A stretch of 64,000 bases of DNA. It comes from DATBVX01 sp963696675. Lineage in GTDB: Bacteria > Pseudomonadota > Gammaproteobacteria > Steroidobacterales > Steroidobacteraceae. The stretch lies in assembly GCA_963696675.1 (NCBI GenBank), contig CAVOLM010000021.1, forward strand, positions 99,833-163,832, given 5' to 3'. This document shows positions 31,162 through 41,683 of the stretch, piece by piece. The translations under genes were made by a program, and so were the position numbers. The notes under the pieces are model-generated. The model did not search any database, was not told where the DNA came from, and was given only the letters and a program-made list of their open reading frames with translations. Each line of letters starts with the position of its first letter. Position 1 is the stretch's first letter.

Positions 31162-33390
31162 ATGAAGGACGGACGGATCCACTACAACTGCATCTGGACT
31201 GCGGTGACGGCTGCAATGCTGGCCTCGTGCGGGCACACTCCGGCCCCCGAGAGCTCGCAGACGGCTGGTCTGCAATATCCTGCAGCGCCACGCGGGACTC
31301 AGGTCGATCAGTACGGCAGCGTGAGCGTGGCGGATCCCTATCGTTGGTTCGAAGACCTCGACAGCGCGCAAACGAAGAGCTGGGTCAGCGCTGAAAATCA
31401 GCCTGTCGCAACCTTATCTTGAGGCAATCCCGACACGCGGCTGGATCAAGCAGCGACTCACCGAGCTCTGGAACTACGAGCGCTTCAACATTCCAGTAGA
31501 GGAAGGCGGGCGCTATTTCTGGCTGCGCAACGACGGGCTGCAGAACCAGAGCGTGCTCTTTGTCGCCGACACCCTGCAGGCGACGCCACGCGTGTTGCTC
31601 GACCCGAACGCCCTGAGCGCCGATGCCACCGTGGCGCTCGCCGACTTTCAGGTGAGCCCCGATGGCCGCTATCTCGCCTATGCGCTCTCCGATGGCGGGA
31701 CCGACTGGAAGACCTGGCACATCCGCGATGTCAGTACCGGCCAGGATCTGGCCGACGTTCTGAAGTTCGCGAAATTCACGCAGGTCTCCTGGGAGCGCGA
31801 CTCGAGCGCATTCTTCTACAGCCGCTATCCGCTGCGCACGGATGGATCCGGCGACGACTCGAAGCAGGTCTCGATCTATCGGCACAAGGTCGGCGAGGCG
31901 CAGTCGCAGGACCTGTTCGTGTACGCGGTCACGGATCACCCGTCCCGCAATCCTTATCCGCAGGTGACGGAGGATGGAAAATATCTGCTGATCAATCTTT
32001 TCGATGGCTATGAAACGAACGGCGTCTACTACACGCCACTACCCGTGCAGGCTGGTGCAAGTGGCGTCGCCACGGTGCGGCTCCTCGACGATTGGCGGGG
32101 TCTCTATACGTTTCTCGGTTCGGAGGGTCCGGGTTTTCTATTTTCTGGTGACGGCGGATTCGCCGCGCGGGCGCGTGGTCGCCATCGACACGCGTCGACC
32201 CGATGCCGAACATGTGGCGGGATGTCGTAGCCGAGTCGCCGACGCCATCCAGGTCGCGAGTTACATCGGCGGGCAAGATCGTCGTGACCTACCTGCACGA
32301 TGCGCATTCGCAGGTGAAGATCTTCGATGTCGGCGGAAAAGTGCTCAACGAAGTCTCATTGCCGGGGCAGGGCACCGTCGATGGGTTCCAGGGGCACGGC
32401 GACAGTTCCGAGACGTTCTTCTCGTATGCGGACTATCTGACGCCGACTTCCGTCTATCGCTACGACGTCGCCGCGAATCACACGGAGCTGTTTCGCGCAC
32501 CGAAGATCGCGGCGAATGCTTCGCGTTTCGTTACCGAGCAGGTGTTCTACTCGAGCAAGGACGGCACGCGCGTGCCGATGTTCATCACGCATCGGTCCGA
32601 CCTGAAGAAGGATGGCAGCACGCCGACGTTGCTCTATGGCTACGGTGGATTCAACAATCCGCTCACGCCGACCTTCAGCGTCCCGGTGCTGGTGTGGCTC
32701 GAGATGGGTGGCACCTACGCCGTCGCGAATCTGCGCGGCGGCGCTGAGTACGGTGAGGCATGGCATGTCGCCGGCACCAAGGCCAACAAGCAGAACGTGT
32801 TCGATGACTTCATCGCGGCGGCACACTATCTCGTCGAGCAACGCTACACGTCGAAAGAACGGCTGGCGATCCTCGGCCGCAGCAACGGCGGGCTGCTGAT
32901 CGGTGCCGTGATCACCCAGGAGCCGGGACTCGTTGCGGCAGCGCTGCCGGCTGTAGGAGTGCTCGACATGCTGCGCTATCACACCGCGAGCGCGAACGCG
33001 CGCCAGTGGTCGAGCGATTACGGCCTGAGCGAGAACGCGCAGGACTTTGCGGCCCTGTATGCGTATTCGCCGTACCACAACGTGCGCCCGGGTACGTGTT
33101 ATCCGCCGACGCTGATCACGACCGCGGACCACGATGATCGGGTCGTGCCCTGGCACAGCTTCAAGTTCGGCGCTGCGCTACAGGCGGCGCAGGCCTGCAA
33201 GAACCCAGTCCTGGTGCGCGTGGAAACGCGTGCGGGCCATGGATCTGGTAAACCGGTATGGATGCAGATCGAGGACTACGCGGACCAATGGGCGTTCTTG
33301 ACGCGAAATCTGCAGATGCACCTGCCGCAGGTCGCGGCGGATGGCCGTTCGCCTGAAGCTGGCGGGTCGAGACATGCACCGTCGCCCTGA
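31162..33390 (+). CDS. S9A prolyl oligopeptidase family protein (about five one-base indels)
   Basis: This is a prolyl oligopeptidase with an N-terminal lipoprotein-like signal (MLASCGHTP), the family start VADPYRWFEDLDS, a seven-bladed propeller and a C-terminal hydrolase domain. Catalytic residues are in LGRSNGGLLIGA (Ser), DHDDRVVP (Asp) and RAGHGSGK (His). Extra bases are inferred at 31402, 32132 and 32196, plus a locally shifted stretch at 32233-32272, after which the frame stays open. The final length is a multiple of three only because the indels cancel. Likely to act on proline-containing peptides in the periplasm. Confidence 0.85.
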
Positions 33391-33397
33391 TGCGAAA

Positions 33398-33607
33398 TCA
33401 GCTGCGGCCGGGTTTGGGCGCGTCGTCGCTCTGGTCGTCGGCGGCTTCGGGCGGGACGGTGTCCCCGGCGATGCCGCGTTCCTCGCTCAGCCAGGCACCG
33501 AGATCGATGAGGCGGCAACGATCGCTGCAGAATGGCCGGAATGGCGAGGATTCGGACCACTGCACGGGCCGGCCGCAAGTCGGACATTTGGCAATGACCG
33601 GCGACAT
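33398..33607 (-). CDS. yacG: DNA gyrase inhibitor YacG
   Basis: YacG is a small zinc protein shown in E. coli to inhibit DNA gyrase. The 69-residue protein has the four-cysteine zinc site (CPTC near the N-terminus and FCSDRCRLIDLGAWL). The tail is acidic and disordered. It lies 7 bases downstream of zapD, in the usual coaE-zapD-yacG order. It converges with the oligopeptidase gene. Confidence 0.94.
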   Translation of the reverse strand: MSPVIAKCPTCGRPVQWSESSPFRPFCSDRCRLIDLGAWLSEERGIAGDTVPPEAADDQSDDAPKPGRS

Positions 33608-33614
33608 GCGCCTC

Positions 33615-34421
33615 TCAGGTGCATGAGGTCAGGACGAAACGGACATCCTTCTCGGACTGCACTGCGCGCTGGCTGAGCTCCTTCCAGCTCATGAACCGCA
33701 GGTTGCAGCGATAGTGGCTGCCGCTGATCTCCGGATAGAGGTCGGAGTCTGACGGCAGGAGGATCCGCAGCAGCTGGATCGGGTTCTCACGCTCGAAGTT
33801 GATCTGGTACTGGCCGGCCGGCGCGATCTCCTCACGCGGGCGCGCGTTCTGCCGCGTCACCCACAGGATCTCGATCACTCCATCGCACAGCGGGCGCACC
33901 ACCTTCATCCATTCCTCGAAAGTCGCCATGCGCTGCTCCGCCGGCCTGCTGAGCCAGAAGCTGTAGTCCGGCAGATCGAATTCGCAGGTGCCGCCGGGAA
34001 TCGCGCTGCGGTGCTTGATTGCGGCGAGGAACTCCGATTCACGCAACGATTGCATGAAATTCGCGCCCATGCTGACCAGCTCGCTGCGCAGCCGGATCAG
34101 ATTCGACATCACGGCGCGCAGGCGACCCGCATCGACGCCGGGCTTGGCTTGAAACTCGTTCAAGGCCTGCACATGCCGTTCGAGTTCCTTGATGACGTCG
34201 CTGCGAACGTCACCGCGTGCGGTGATCGCGAGAATCTCCAGCAGGCTGCCGACCGCGGCGCGACTGCTCCAGGGATTGGGCAACTCGTTGTGATACAGGG
34301 CCTGCGAATACAGGAACTCGAGGCGCAGGAACGTGCGCATGCGCTCGTTGAGCGGCTGCTCGTACACGACGTACTGGCTCGCCGGCTCCGCCACAGGCTC
34401 GATATGGGCGTGGGAGGTCAT
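33615..34421 (-). CDS. zapD: FtsZ-associated protein ZapD
   Basis: ZapD binds the FtsZ C-terminal peptide and bundles protofilaments. The 268-residue helical protein contains YEQPLNERMRTFLRLEFLY, the conserved N-terminal signature, and CEFDLPDYSFWL in the second half, ending in NLRFMSWKE. It lies between coaE and yacG. An N-terminal extension of about 15 residues precedes the conserved region. Intact frame. Confidence 0.95.
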   Translation of the reverse strand: MTSHAHIEPVAEPASQYVVYEQPLNERMRTFLRLEFLYSQALYHNELPNPWSSRAAVGSLLEILAITARGDVRSDVIKELERHVQALNEFQAKPGVDAGRLRAVMSNLIRLRSELVSMGANFMQSLRESEFLAAIKHRSAIPGGTCEFDLPDYSFWLSRPAEQRMATFEEWMKVVRPLCDGVIEILWVTRQNARPREEIAPAGQYQINFERENPIQLLRILLPSDSDLYPEISGSHYRCNLRFMSWKELSQRAVQSEKDVRFVLTSCT

Positions 34422-34554
34422 TTCATTATCGCGACGGTCAGTCGTCGGCTCGAAGACATTGCCCTATTCTGCGGCAGGTCGAGCACGAGTGTCACCGGGA
34501 AATTCCTGTCGGCGCCAGCCGACAGGCGGCAGCGCCAGGGCGCTCCGGGAGAAT

Positions 34555-35178
34555 TCAGCGAGCGTGCCGGTCGGCAGCGAGGCGCAGATAGCGCTCGTGA
34601 AGCCGCTCGACCTGCGATTCGAGGTCAGCGATCGTACCGTCGTTCGTGATCACGTCATTGGCCTTTGCCAGTCGCGCCTGTCGCGGCGCCTGTGCGGCCA
34701 TGATCGCATCCGCCTGCTGCTCGTCTTCCGCGTCTCGCTGCAGCAGTCGTTCCACCTGTCGTTCCCGCGGCACATCAACTACCAGGATGCGATCTACAGC
34801 GCCTTCGAGTCCGCCCTCCACGAGCAGAGGAATGACCAGGATCTGATACGGTCCACCGGCCTGCGCCGAAAGTCGCTTCAGCTCGCTCAGGATCATTGGG
34901 TGCAGAATGGACTCGAGCTGCTGGCGTCGGGCAGGATCGCTGAATATCAGCTCGCGCATGCGGCGGCGATCAAGTGCTCCGTCGGCGTCGAGGACGCCGC
35001 TGCCGAACGCGCGGGTAATGGCCGCGAGAGCTGGCTGGCCGGGAGCGACGACCGCCCGGGAGATTTCGTCGGTATCGATCACGGGAACGCCACGCACGGC
35101 GAAAAGATTGGCAACCGTGCTCTTGCCGCTTGCTATGCCCCCGGTAAGGCCGACGCGTAGGACGCTCACCCGAGTCAT
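34555..35178 (-). CDS. coaE: Dephospho-CoA kinase
   Basis: CoaE phosphorylates dephospho-CoA, the last step of coenzyme A synthesis. The P-loop is VGLTGGIASGKSTVANLF, followed by DTDEISRAVVAPG. The CoA-binding HPMILSEL segment and the lid region (RDAEDEQQADAIMAAQ) are present, ending with NDGTIADLESQV. The 207-residue length is standard. It is in the minus-strand pilB-pilC-pilD-coaE-zapD-yacG run, 46 bases after pilD. About 130 bases separate it from zapD. Confidence 0.96.
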   Translation of the reverse strand: MTRVSVLRVGLTGGIASGKSTVANLFAVRGVPVIDTDEISRAVVAPGQPALAAITRAFGSGVLDADGALDRRRMRELIFSDPARRQQLESILHPMILSELKRLSAQAGGPYQILVIPLLVEGGLEGAVDRILVVDVPRERQVERLLQRDAEDEQQADAIMAAQAPRQARLAKANDVITNDGTIADLESQVERLHERYLRLAADRHAR

Positions 35179-35224
35179 TATCTGACTTCCGGCGGAACTC
35201 GGGGACAGAGCTTGCAGGTCCGGG

Positions 35225-36173
35225 TCACCCTGCCGTGTGCAATCCCGTCATGTGCAGATAGCGGTCGACCAGTTGGGGCCCCCACATCAGTGCGATCCAG
35301 CCGGCCGCGGCAAGGTACGGGCCGAACGGAATCGGCACGTCCCGTCCCTGGCGCTTCAGGACGATGAGCGCGATACCGACCACCGCACCGACCGATGCAG
35401 CGATCAGGATGATCAGGAGCAACATCTTCCAACCGAACCACGCGCCGAACACCGCGAACAGCTTGAAGTCGCCGTAGCCCATGCCTTCCTTGCCGGTGAG
35501 TAGGCGAAACAGGTGATACACGGACCAAAGGCTCAGATAGCCCGCCGCCGCACCGATGATGCTGCTGCGTGGGTCGACGGGAACGGACAAGGAGGTTTGA
35601 TCGGTGGGCGTCAGGCTGATGAGCAAGCCGAGCCACAGCAGCGGCAGGGTGATGCTGTCCGGGAGAAGATGATGATCGAGGTCGATGCCGGAAAGGGCGA
35701 TGAGGCCCCAGGTGAGTAGCAGCGCGGCCGCGAGCGACCACGAGAGGCCGAACCGCCAGGCGACGAAGGCTGACAGCACGCCCGTCAGGAGCTCGACAAC
35801 CGGATAGCGGATCGAGATGCGAGCATGGCAGCTGGCGCAGCGCCCGCGCAGGAGGAAGTAGCTGAGCAGCGGTATGTTTTGCCACGCGGCAATCATCGTT
35901 CCACACGCCGGGCAACGTGAACGAGGAACGACAAGATTGAACGGCGCCGCGTCCGCGTTTGGTCGCCCTGGCAGTCGCGGCATCAGGGCCGGCTGCCGAC
36001 GCGCCCGGCTGCGCCGGCCCGAGCTCTTCGCAGTGCCTGCGCCATTCACGCTCCATCATGATCGGCAGGCGATGAATCACGACGTTCAGAAAGCTGCCGA
36101 CGATGAGTCCCAGAACCAACGTCACACTCGCCAGCAATGCGGGAGAGGACAGCAGTAGCTCAAGACCCGTCAT
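35225..36173 (-). CDS. pilD: Prepilin peptidase/N-methyltransferase PilD (one-base insertion)
   Basis: PilD cleaves and methylates type IV prepilins and pseudopilins in the inner membrane. The N-terminal signature GSFLNVVIHRLPIMM, the zinc-binding pairs CPAC and CASC, and the aspartyl protease motifs (SGIDLDHHLLPD and GMGYGDFKL) are present with eight membrane segments. The N- and C-terminal parts are in different frames; an extra base at + position 36023 is inferred. Correction gives 315 residues. It sits downstream of pilB and pilC. Confidence 0.92.
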
Positions 36174-36272
36174 TGGCTACATCCCTGAGGAAAATGGATG
36201 TTGACGATCAAGTACCCAGAGACGCAAACGCCGCGCAAAGCGCGGCGTTTGCCCAAGATCATTGCGCAGTAC

Positions 36273-37498
36273 TCAGACGACCGCGCCCAGCTTGAAGATC
36301 GGCAGATACATGGCGATTACGAGGCCGCCGACCAGCACGCCGAGAATGGCCATGATGAGCGGCTCGAGGAGGCTGCTCATGCTGTCCACGGCATTGTCCA
36401 CGTCCTGCTCGTAGAAAGTCGCGACCTTGCCGGACATCTCGTCCAGCGAACCGGACTCTTCACCGACGGCGATCATCTGCACGACCATGTTCGGAAACAG
36501 GCCGGTGTTTTCCATCGCGCGTTGCAGGCGCTGACCAGTCGACACTTCATCCTTCATGCGCAGCACCGCCTGTTCGTAGACGATGTTGCCGGTGGCACCC
36601 GCAACCGACTGCAAAGCCTCGACCAGCGGCACGCCGGCGCTGAACATCGTCGACAGGGTGCGTGCATAGCGGGCGATCGCCGCCTTGACCAGGATCGGAC
36701 CGACGATCGGCAGCTTAAGGGACATTCGATCGATCGCCTCGCGCAGCGCGCGTGAGCGCTTCTTGAGATTGATGAACGCCCACGACGGCGCCAACGGCCA
36801 CATATCGCCATCCACCAACCCTGATCCTGCACGAAGCGGGACATGTTGATGACCATCTGCGTAAAGGCGGGAAGGTCTGCGCCGAAGCCCTTGAACAACG
36901 ATTCGAACTGCGGGATCACGAAGATGAGCAGAATCAGCGTCACGATGATCGCGACGACCATCACGGCCGCGGGGTAAAAGAGCGCCTTCTTGATCTTCTT
37001 CTTCAGCGCCTCGGTCTTTTCCTTGTAGGTGGCGATCTTGTCGAGCAGGCTCTCCAAGGCGCCAGCCTGCTCACCGGCCTCCACGAGATTCACGTACAGG
37101 TCATCAAAGTACAGCGGGTGCTTGGCGAGCGCTTCGTGCAGGGAGGTGCCGCCCTCGATATCGGCCTTGATGTCGAGTACCAGCTTCTGCATCGCCGGCT
37201 TGTCGTGGCCATTGCCGATGATTTCGAATGACTGCACCAAGGGGATACCCGCGGTCAGCATGGTCGCCAGCTGACGGCTGAAGATGGCGATATCTTCGGG
37301 TTTTACCTTGCCGCCGCCCTTGAAGAGCGCGCTCTGCTTGCTGATCTTGACCGGGACCACACCCTGGCGGCGCAGGTCGGCGCGCAGGGCCTGCTCGCTC
37401 GAGGCAAGACTTCGCCCCTTGAGCTTGTTGCCCTTCTTGTCCTTGCCCACCCAGTTGAACTGGATGTCCTTGCTGATCGCCGTTGCGCTCTGCGCCAT
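36273..37498 (-). CDS. pilC: Type IV pilus inner-membrane platform protein PilC (frame break)
   Basis: PilC is the polytopic platform on which PilB drives pilus assembly. Two GspF-type domains are seen, the first with FSRQLATMLTAGIPLVQSFE and the second with KLPIVGPILVKAAIARYART and YARTLSTMFSAGVPLVEAL. Membrane segments follow each. The frame breaks at about 36795-36825, in the hydrophobic linker between domains. The frames fit a missing base or two nearby insertions, and the exact repair cannot be told from the sequence. Corrected length is about 408 residues. Confidence 0.92.
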
Positions 37499-37544
37499 GA
37501 ACTCTGTCCTCTATGCGCCGCCCTTCATCGATAGTTCATCCCGT

Positions 37545-39290
37545 TCAGTCCACGGTAACGGTGTTGATTTCGTCGAGGCTGGTCAGTCCGTCCTTGACCT
37601 TCTGCAAGCCCAGCGCGCCGCAGGTCCCACACACCCTCGCGCTCGGCTTCGTGAGTTATCTGATGAGAATTGCCGCCTTCCATGATGATGCGGCCGATCG
37701 CTTCACTCACCGGCATGACCTGGTAGATGCCGACGCGACCCTTGTAGCCATCGACGCACTGGCTGCAGCCCTTCGGGCCAAAAATCGTCAGTCCCTTCTT
37801 GATGTCCTCGTCGGTGAAGCCTTCCTTGTGCAGGGCCTCGCCAGGCACGTCGAGCTTCTGCTTGCAGTTCGCGCACAGCTTGCGTGCCAGGCGCTGCGCA
37901 ATGATCAGGCTCACCGAGGTCGCAATGGCGTAGGGCTTCACGCCCATGTCCACCATGCGCGTCAGCGTCTGCGGCGCATCGTTGGTGTGCAGCGTCGACA
38001 GCACCAGGTGGCCGGTCTGCGCGGCCTTCAGGGCAATCTCCGCGGTTTCGAGATCGCGAATTTCGCCGACCATGATGACGTCCGGATCCTGGCGCAGGAA
38101 CGCGCGCAGCGCCGAGGCAAAAGTCAGGCCTACCTTCGGGTAGACGTTCACCTGATTGATGCCCGCCATCTGGATTTCCGCCGGATCCTCGCAGGTCGAG
38201 ATATTGCAGTCTTCCTTGTTGAGGATATTGAGACCGGTGTACAGCGACACGGTCTTGCCGCTACCCGTCGGTCCCGTGACCAGGATCATGCCCTGCGGCT
38301 TGGCCAGATACTTGAGGTAGAGCTCCTTCTGGAAACGGCTCATAGCCCAGCGCATCGATGCCGAGCATCGCGCTGGACGGGATCGAGAATACGCATCACG
38401 ATCTTCTCGCCGAACAGCGTCGGGCAGGTGCTGACGCGAAAGTCGATGGCGCGGTTCTTCGACAGCCGCATCTTGATGCGGCCGTCCTGGGGCACGCGGC
38501 GTTCGGCAATGTCGAGCCGCGACATCACTTTGATGCGCGCCGCGATCTTGGTCGTGAGCTGAACCGGCGGATTCGCAACTTCCTTCAGCACGCCGTCAAG
38601 GCGCGTGCGGATGCGAAACGTCTTTTCATAGGGCTCGAAGTGGATGTCCGAGGCGCCTTTCTTGATTGCGTCGAGGAGAATCTTGTTCACAAAGCGCACG
38701 ATGGGTGCGTCTTCGACATCATCGCGGGTGACGGCTTCGCCAGCGAGGTCGTCCTCCCCAGCCATGACATCGAGATTTTCCAGGTCGAAGTCATCCTCGC
38801 CGAGCGACGGCATGGCCGTATCGACCTGTTCCATCGCCTTGGTGACGGCCTGCTGAAGCTTGTTGTCCTCGACCACCACGGCTTCGATTCCGAGTCCGGT
38901 GGCGAACTTGATCTCGTCGATCGAGTGAAGGTTGGTCGGATCGGAAACCGCCAGGAACAGCCGCTTGCCGCGCCGCATGAGCGGCAGAACGCGGTGCTTG
39001 TTCAGCAGCTTGTCGCTGACCAGCTTGACCGTTTCCAGCTCGATGTTCGCGGCGTCGAGGTCGAGCAGGGGAACGCCGAATTCGTGCGAGGCGGCAATGG
39101 CGATTTCGCGGGCGTTGGCAGCGCCGCTGTTGACGAGCTGGGTGACGACGCTGATGCGCTTTTCCTTGGCCTGCGCCATCGCCTCCATCATGGTGGCTTC
39201 ATCGATCAAGCCATCCTGGACCAGTCTCTGAGGCAGACCGCCCAGTGGTGACTTGCTGGCGCCAAGCGCCATCATCGCGTTGTCATTCAT
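37545..39290 (-). CDS. pilB: Type IV pilus assembly ATPase PilB (three one-base insertions)
   Basis: PilB is the hexameric extension ATPase. The N-terminal MshEN-like region (GGLPQRLVQDGLIDEATMM, residues about 16-50) is a fold that in some PilB/MshE proteins binds c-di-GMP. The core has a Walker A VTGPTGSGKTVSLY, Walker B VGEIRDLETAEI and a zinc tetrad (CANC and CSQC). Extra bases are inferred at + positions 38381, about 38331 and 37608. Removing all three restores a 580-residue protein ending TSLDEINTVTVD at TGA 37545-37547. This matches family length. Confidence 0.92.
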
Positions 39291-39473
39291 CGACTTGCCA
39301 GCCCCAAAGGCAGCCCGATTACTGGCGGCCCAAGTCTACCCTACCGGTCATGGGAGGGAATCAATTGTTAAATCGCCGGGCATCGTCGCATATCGGCCCG
39401 GCTGTCCACGTGATTCGACTCACATCGTATCGACGCACTCTTGCCGGCCTCGAAAAGAGCGGCCAGAGGGCCG

Positions 39474-39507
39474 CACAAAAGAAGAGGCCCCTCGTGTGAG
39501 GGGCCTC
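39474..39507 (-). terminator. Rho-independent terminator of pilA
   Basis: On the minus strand GAGGCCCCTC and GAGGGGCCTC form a 10-bp stem with a 4-base loop (39484-39507), followed by TTCTTTT. It starts 27 bases past the pilA stop, so pilA is probably a monocistronic unit separate from pilB. Confidence 0.88.
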
Positions 39508-39533
39508 CGATTCAACAATAAGCTGCTGTCAGC

Positions 39534-40097
39534 TTACGGACGGCAAGCCGCCGGCAGATACTTGTTCAGCATGGTCGTCGGACCAACGGAGGTCGGAGCA
39601 GCCACTGCAGGCTGGTGCACCGTGCCCACAGTCGTCTGATTGCCGCACCGCCAGACCACGTCCTCGTTGCCCGCCACTGCGGTGGCACCGCTGAGGTTCG
39701 GCTGCAACGCTAGAACCAAGCCGTTGATCTTGGCATTGGCTACGAACGGCGCAACGTTCGAGTAGCTAACGTAGATCGTGCCCGGACCAGCACCCGCACC
39801 GCCGTCCGCAGCGCCGATGGCGACGTTGCTGACGTACTTGCCGCTCGGGACCTGCCCGGCCGCATGACCCAGCGTGCCGACGCCGCCGATGATCGCGGTC
39901 GGCCAAGCGCCGTTCTGAGCGTAGAACTCGGCGACTTCAGCCTTCACTGAGCCGGCGAGATTGAGGCCTTCAGTGACCTGCGAGCGAATCGTGTAGTCCT
40001 GATAAGCAGGAATAGCGATGGCCGCCAAGATGCCGATGATCGCAACCACGATCATCAGTTCGATGAGGGTGAAGCCCCTCTGCATACTCTTCAACAT
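39534..40097 (-). CDS. pilA: Type IV major pilin PilA
   Basis: The prepilin starts MLKSMQRG with cleavage before FTLIELMIVVAIIGILAA, including the conserved Glu5. The mature protein is about 180 residues, with the usual long N-terminal helix (YQDYTIRSQVTEGLNL) and a C-terminal disulfide pair (VWRC and PAAC). It is transcribed from a sigma-54 promoter next to pilR-pilS and ends at a terminator. Intact frame. The variable middle is unremarkable. Confidence 0.95.
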   Translation of the reverse strand: MLKSMQRGFTLIELMIVVAIIGILAAIAIPAYQDYTIRSQVTEGLNLAGSVKAEVAEFYAQNGAWPTAIIGGVGTLGHAAGQVPSGKYVSNVAIGAADGGAGAGPGTIYVSYSNVAPFVANAKINGLVLALQPNLSGATAVAGNEDVVWRCGNQTTVGTVHQPAVAAPTSVGPTTMLNKYLPAACRP

Positions 40098-40169
40098 GTG
40101 TAGCTCCTGTTGCTATCGAATTGCGAAGACACAAAACAACGGCGCGTGAGCGCCAGTGCCCGGGGAATT

Positions 40170-40185
40170 TGCAAGGCATGTGCCA
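40170..40185 (-). promoter_or_regulatory. Sigma-54 (RpoN) promoter of pilA
   Basis: On the minus strand TGGCAC (40185-40180), five bases, TTGCA (40174-40170): a perfect -24/-12 element. The transcript would start about 60 bases before the pilA ATG. The activator pilR is the next gene upstream, as expected for sigma-54 control. Confidence 0.93.
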
Positions 40186-40221
40186 CGCGCCGCGGGCGTG
40201 CACAAGGCTTTGAACTGGCTG

Positions 40222-40233
40222 GTATTTTGATAC
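40222..40233 (-). promoter_or_regulatory. Possible PilR-binding palindrome upstream of pilA
   Basis: A short inverted repeat GTAT-TTTG-ATAC lies about 40 bases upstream of the -24 element. A sigma-54 activator site is expected around here. The PilR assignment is a guess from position only. Confidence 0.3.
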
Positions 40234-40346
40234 TTCAGAGGGGCGCGGCTTTACCTAATCCTGTCGAAGAGAACTGACAGCATGGTCCCCTAGCGTCAGG
40301 AAGTGACAAAGTTTGTCACCCGCGTCGGCGTGAGGCGACCGAGAAG

Positions 40347-41682
40347 CTATTCGAGCCCGAGCTTCTTGATGCGATAGCGAAGCGCTCGAAAGCTCACGCC
40401 CAACAGCTTCGCAGCAGCGGTCTTGTTGTAGCGCGTCTGTTCCAACGCCTTGAGGATCGCGTCGCGCTCGAGCTCCTCGAGTTGCTCCCCGAGAGCGCCA
40501 GTACCGGTTGTCGAAGGCGACGCGCCCAACGCTACATCGCGCAATTGCAGGTCGTTCGCCGTGATCGCATTGCCCCCGGACATTGCGAGTGCGCGCTCGA
40601 GGATGTTCTCGAGCTCGCGCACGTTTCCGGGGAAGGGGTATGTAATGAGAGCCTTGACAGCCTCGGGCTCGAGCGCCGGAGGCTCGATCTTCGTGCGGCG
40701 CGCAAGACGGCGCAGGATCGCCTCCGCCAGTTCCGGGATGTCTTCCGGACGCTCGCGCAATGCCTGGCACGCGGATCTCGATGACGTTGACGCGGTAGTA
40801 GAGATCCTCTCGAAACGCTCCCTCTGCAACGAGGGCCGAGAGATTGCGATGCGTGGCACTGAGGATCCGCACATCGGTCGGCGTCTCACGCTGCTCGCCG
40901 ATCGGACGCACCGCCTTCTCCTGGATCACACGCAGCAACTTCACCTGCATGTGCAGAGGCAGATCGCCGACCTCGTCGAGGAACAATGTTCCGCCCTCAG
41001 CCGATTGCACCATGCCTTTCTTGTCCGCCACAGCGCCGGTGAAACTGCCGCGCTTGTGACCGAAGAGCTCGCTCTCCATCAGTTCAGTCGGAATGGCGCC
41101 GCAGTTCACAGCGACGAACGGACCGTCACGCCGCGGTCCGGAGTCATGGATGAGTTGCGCTACGAGTTCCTTGCCCGTGCCCGATTCGCCGTAGATATGT
41201 ACCGGGGCCTGACTGCGAGAGACCTTGGCAATGGTGTCGCGGAGCTGCTGCATGGCCTTCGATTGTCCGAGGAGCCTGGGTCCATAGATCGTCGTCGTCG
41301 AGTCACCATCGCCGGTGGATATCCGGATCGCGGAACTGACCAGCTTGCGCAGCCCCACAAGATCCAGGGGCTTGGAGACAAAGTCGAACGCGCCGAGCTT
41401 CAGCGCGCGCACCGCGGATTCGACGTTCCCGTGAGCCGTGATCACGGCAACCGGCACCGTTGGAGCGTTGGATTGAATCCATTCAACCAGGTCCAGACCG
41501 TTGCCATCGGGAAGACTCATGTCGGTCAGGCACAGATCGAAATGTCCCGAGCGCAATAGCTTCTGGGCGGATGCGACGTCGGCTACGGTTCTCGGCTCGA
41601 GCTCCATGCGGCTGAGAGTGATCGAGAGCAGTTCCCGGATGTCCGGCTCGTCATCCACGATCAGCACAATCGGCTTCGGCAT
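40347..41682 (-). CDS. pilR: Sigma-54-dependent response regulator PilR (one-base insertion)
   Basis: PilR activates pilA transcription with sigma-54. The receiver domain (VLIVDDEPDIRELL, CLTDMSLPDGNGLDLV with the phosphoacceptor Asp) is followed by an AAA+ domain: Walker A YGESGTGKELVAQ, the sigma-54 contact loop GSFTGAVADKKG (GSFTGA variant) and GGTLFLDEVGDL. A C-terminal Fis-type helix-turn-helix (YNKTAAAKLLGVSFRALRY) ends it. A one-base insertion at about + 40764 is inferred (IRVP then ALRERPEDIPEL). Corrected length is 444 residues. It is 1 base from pilS. Confidence 0.93.
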
Positions 41683-41683
41683 C

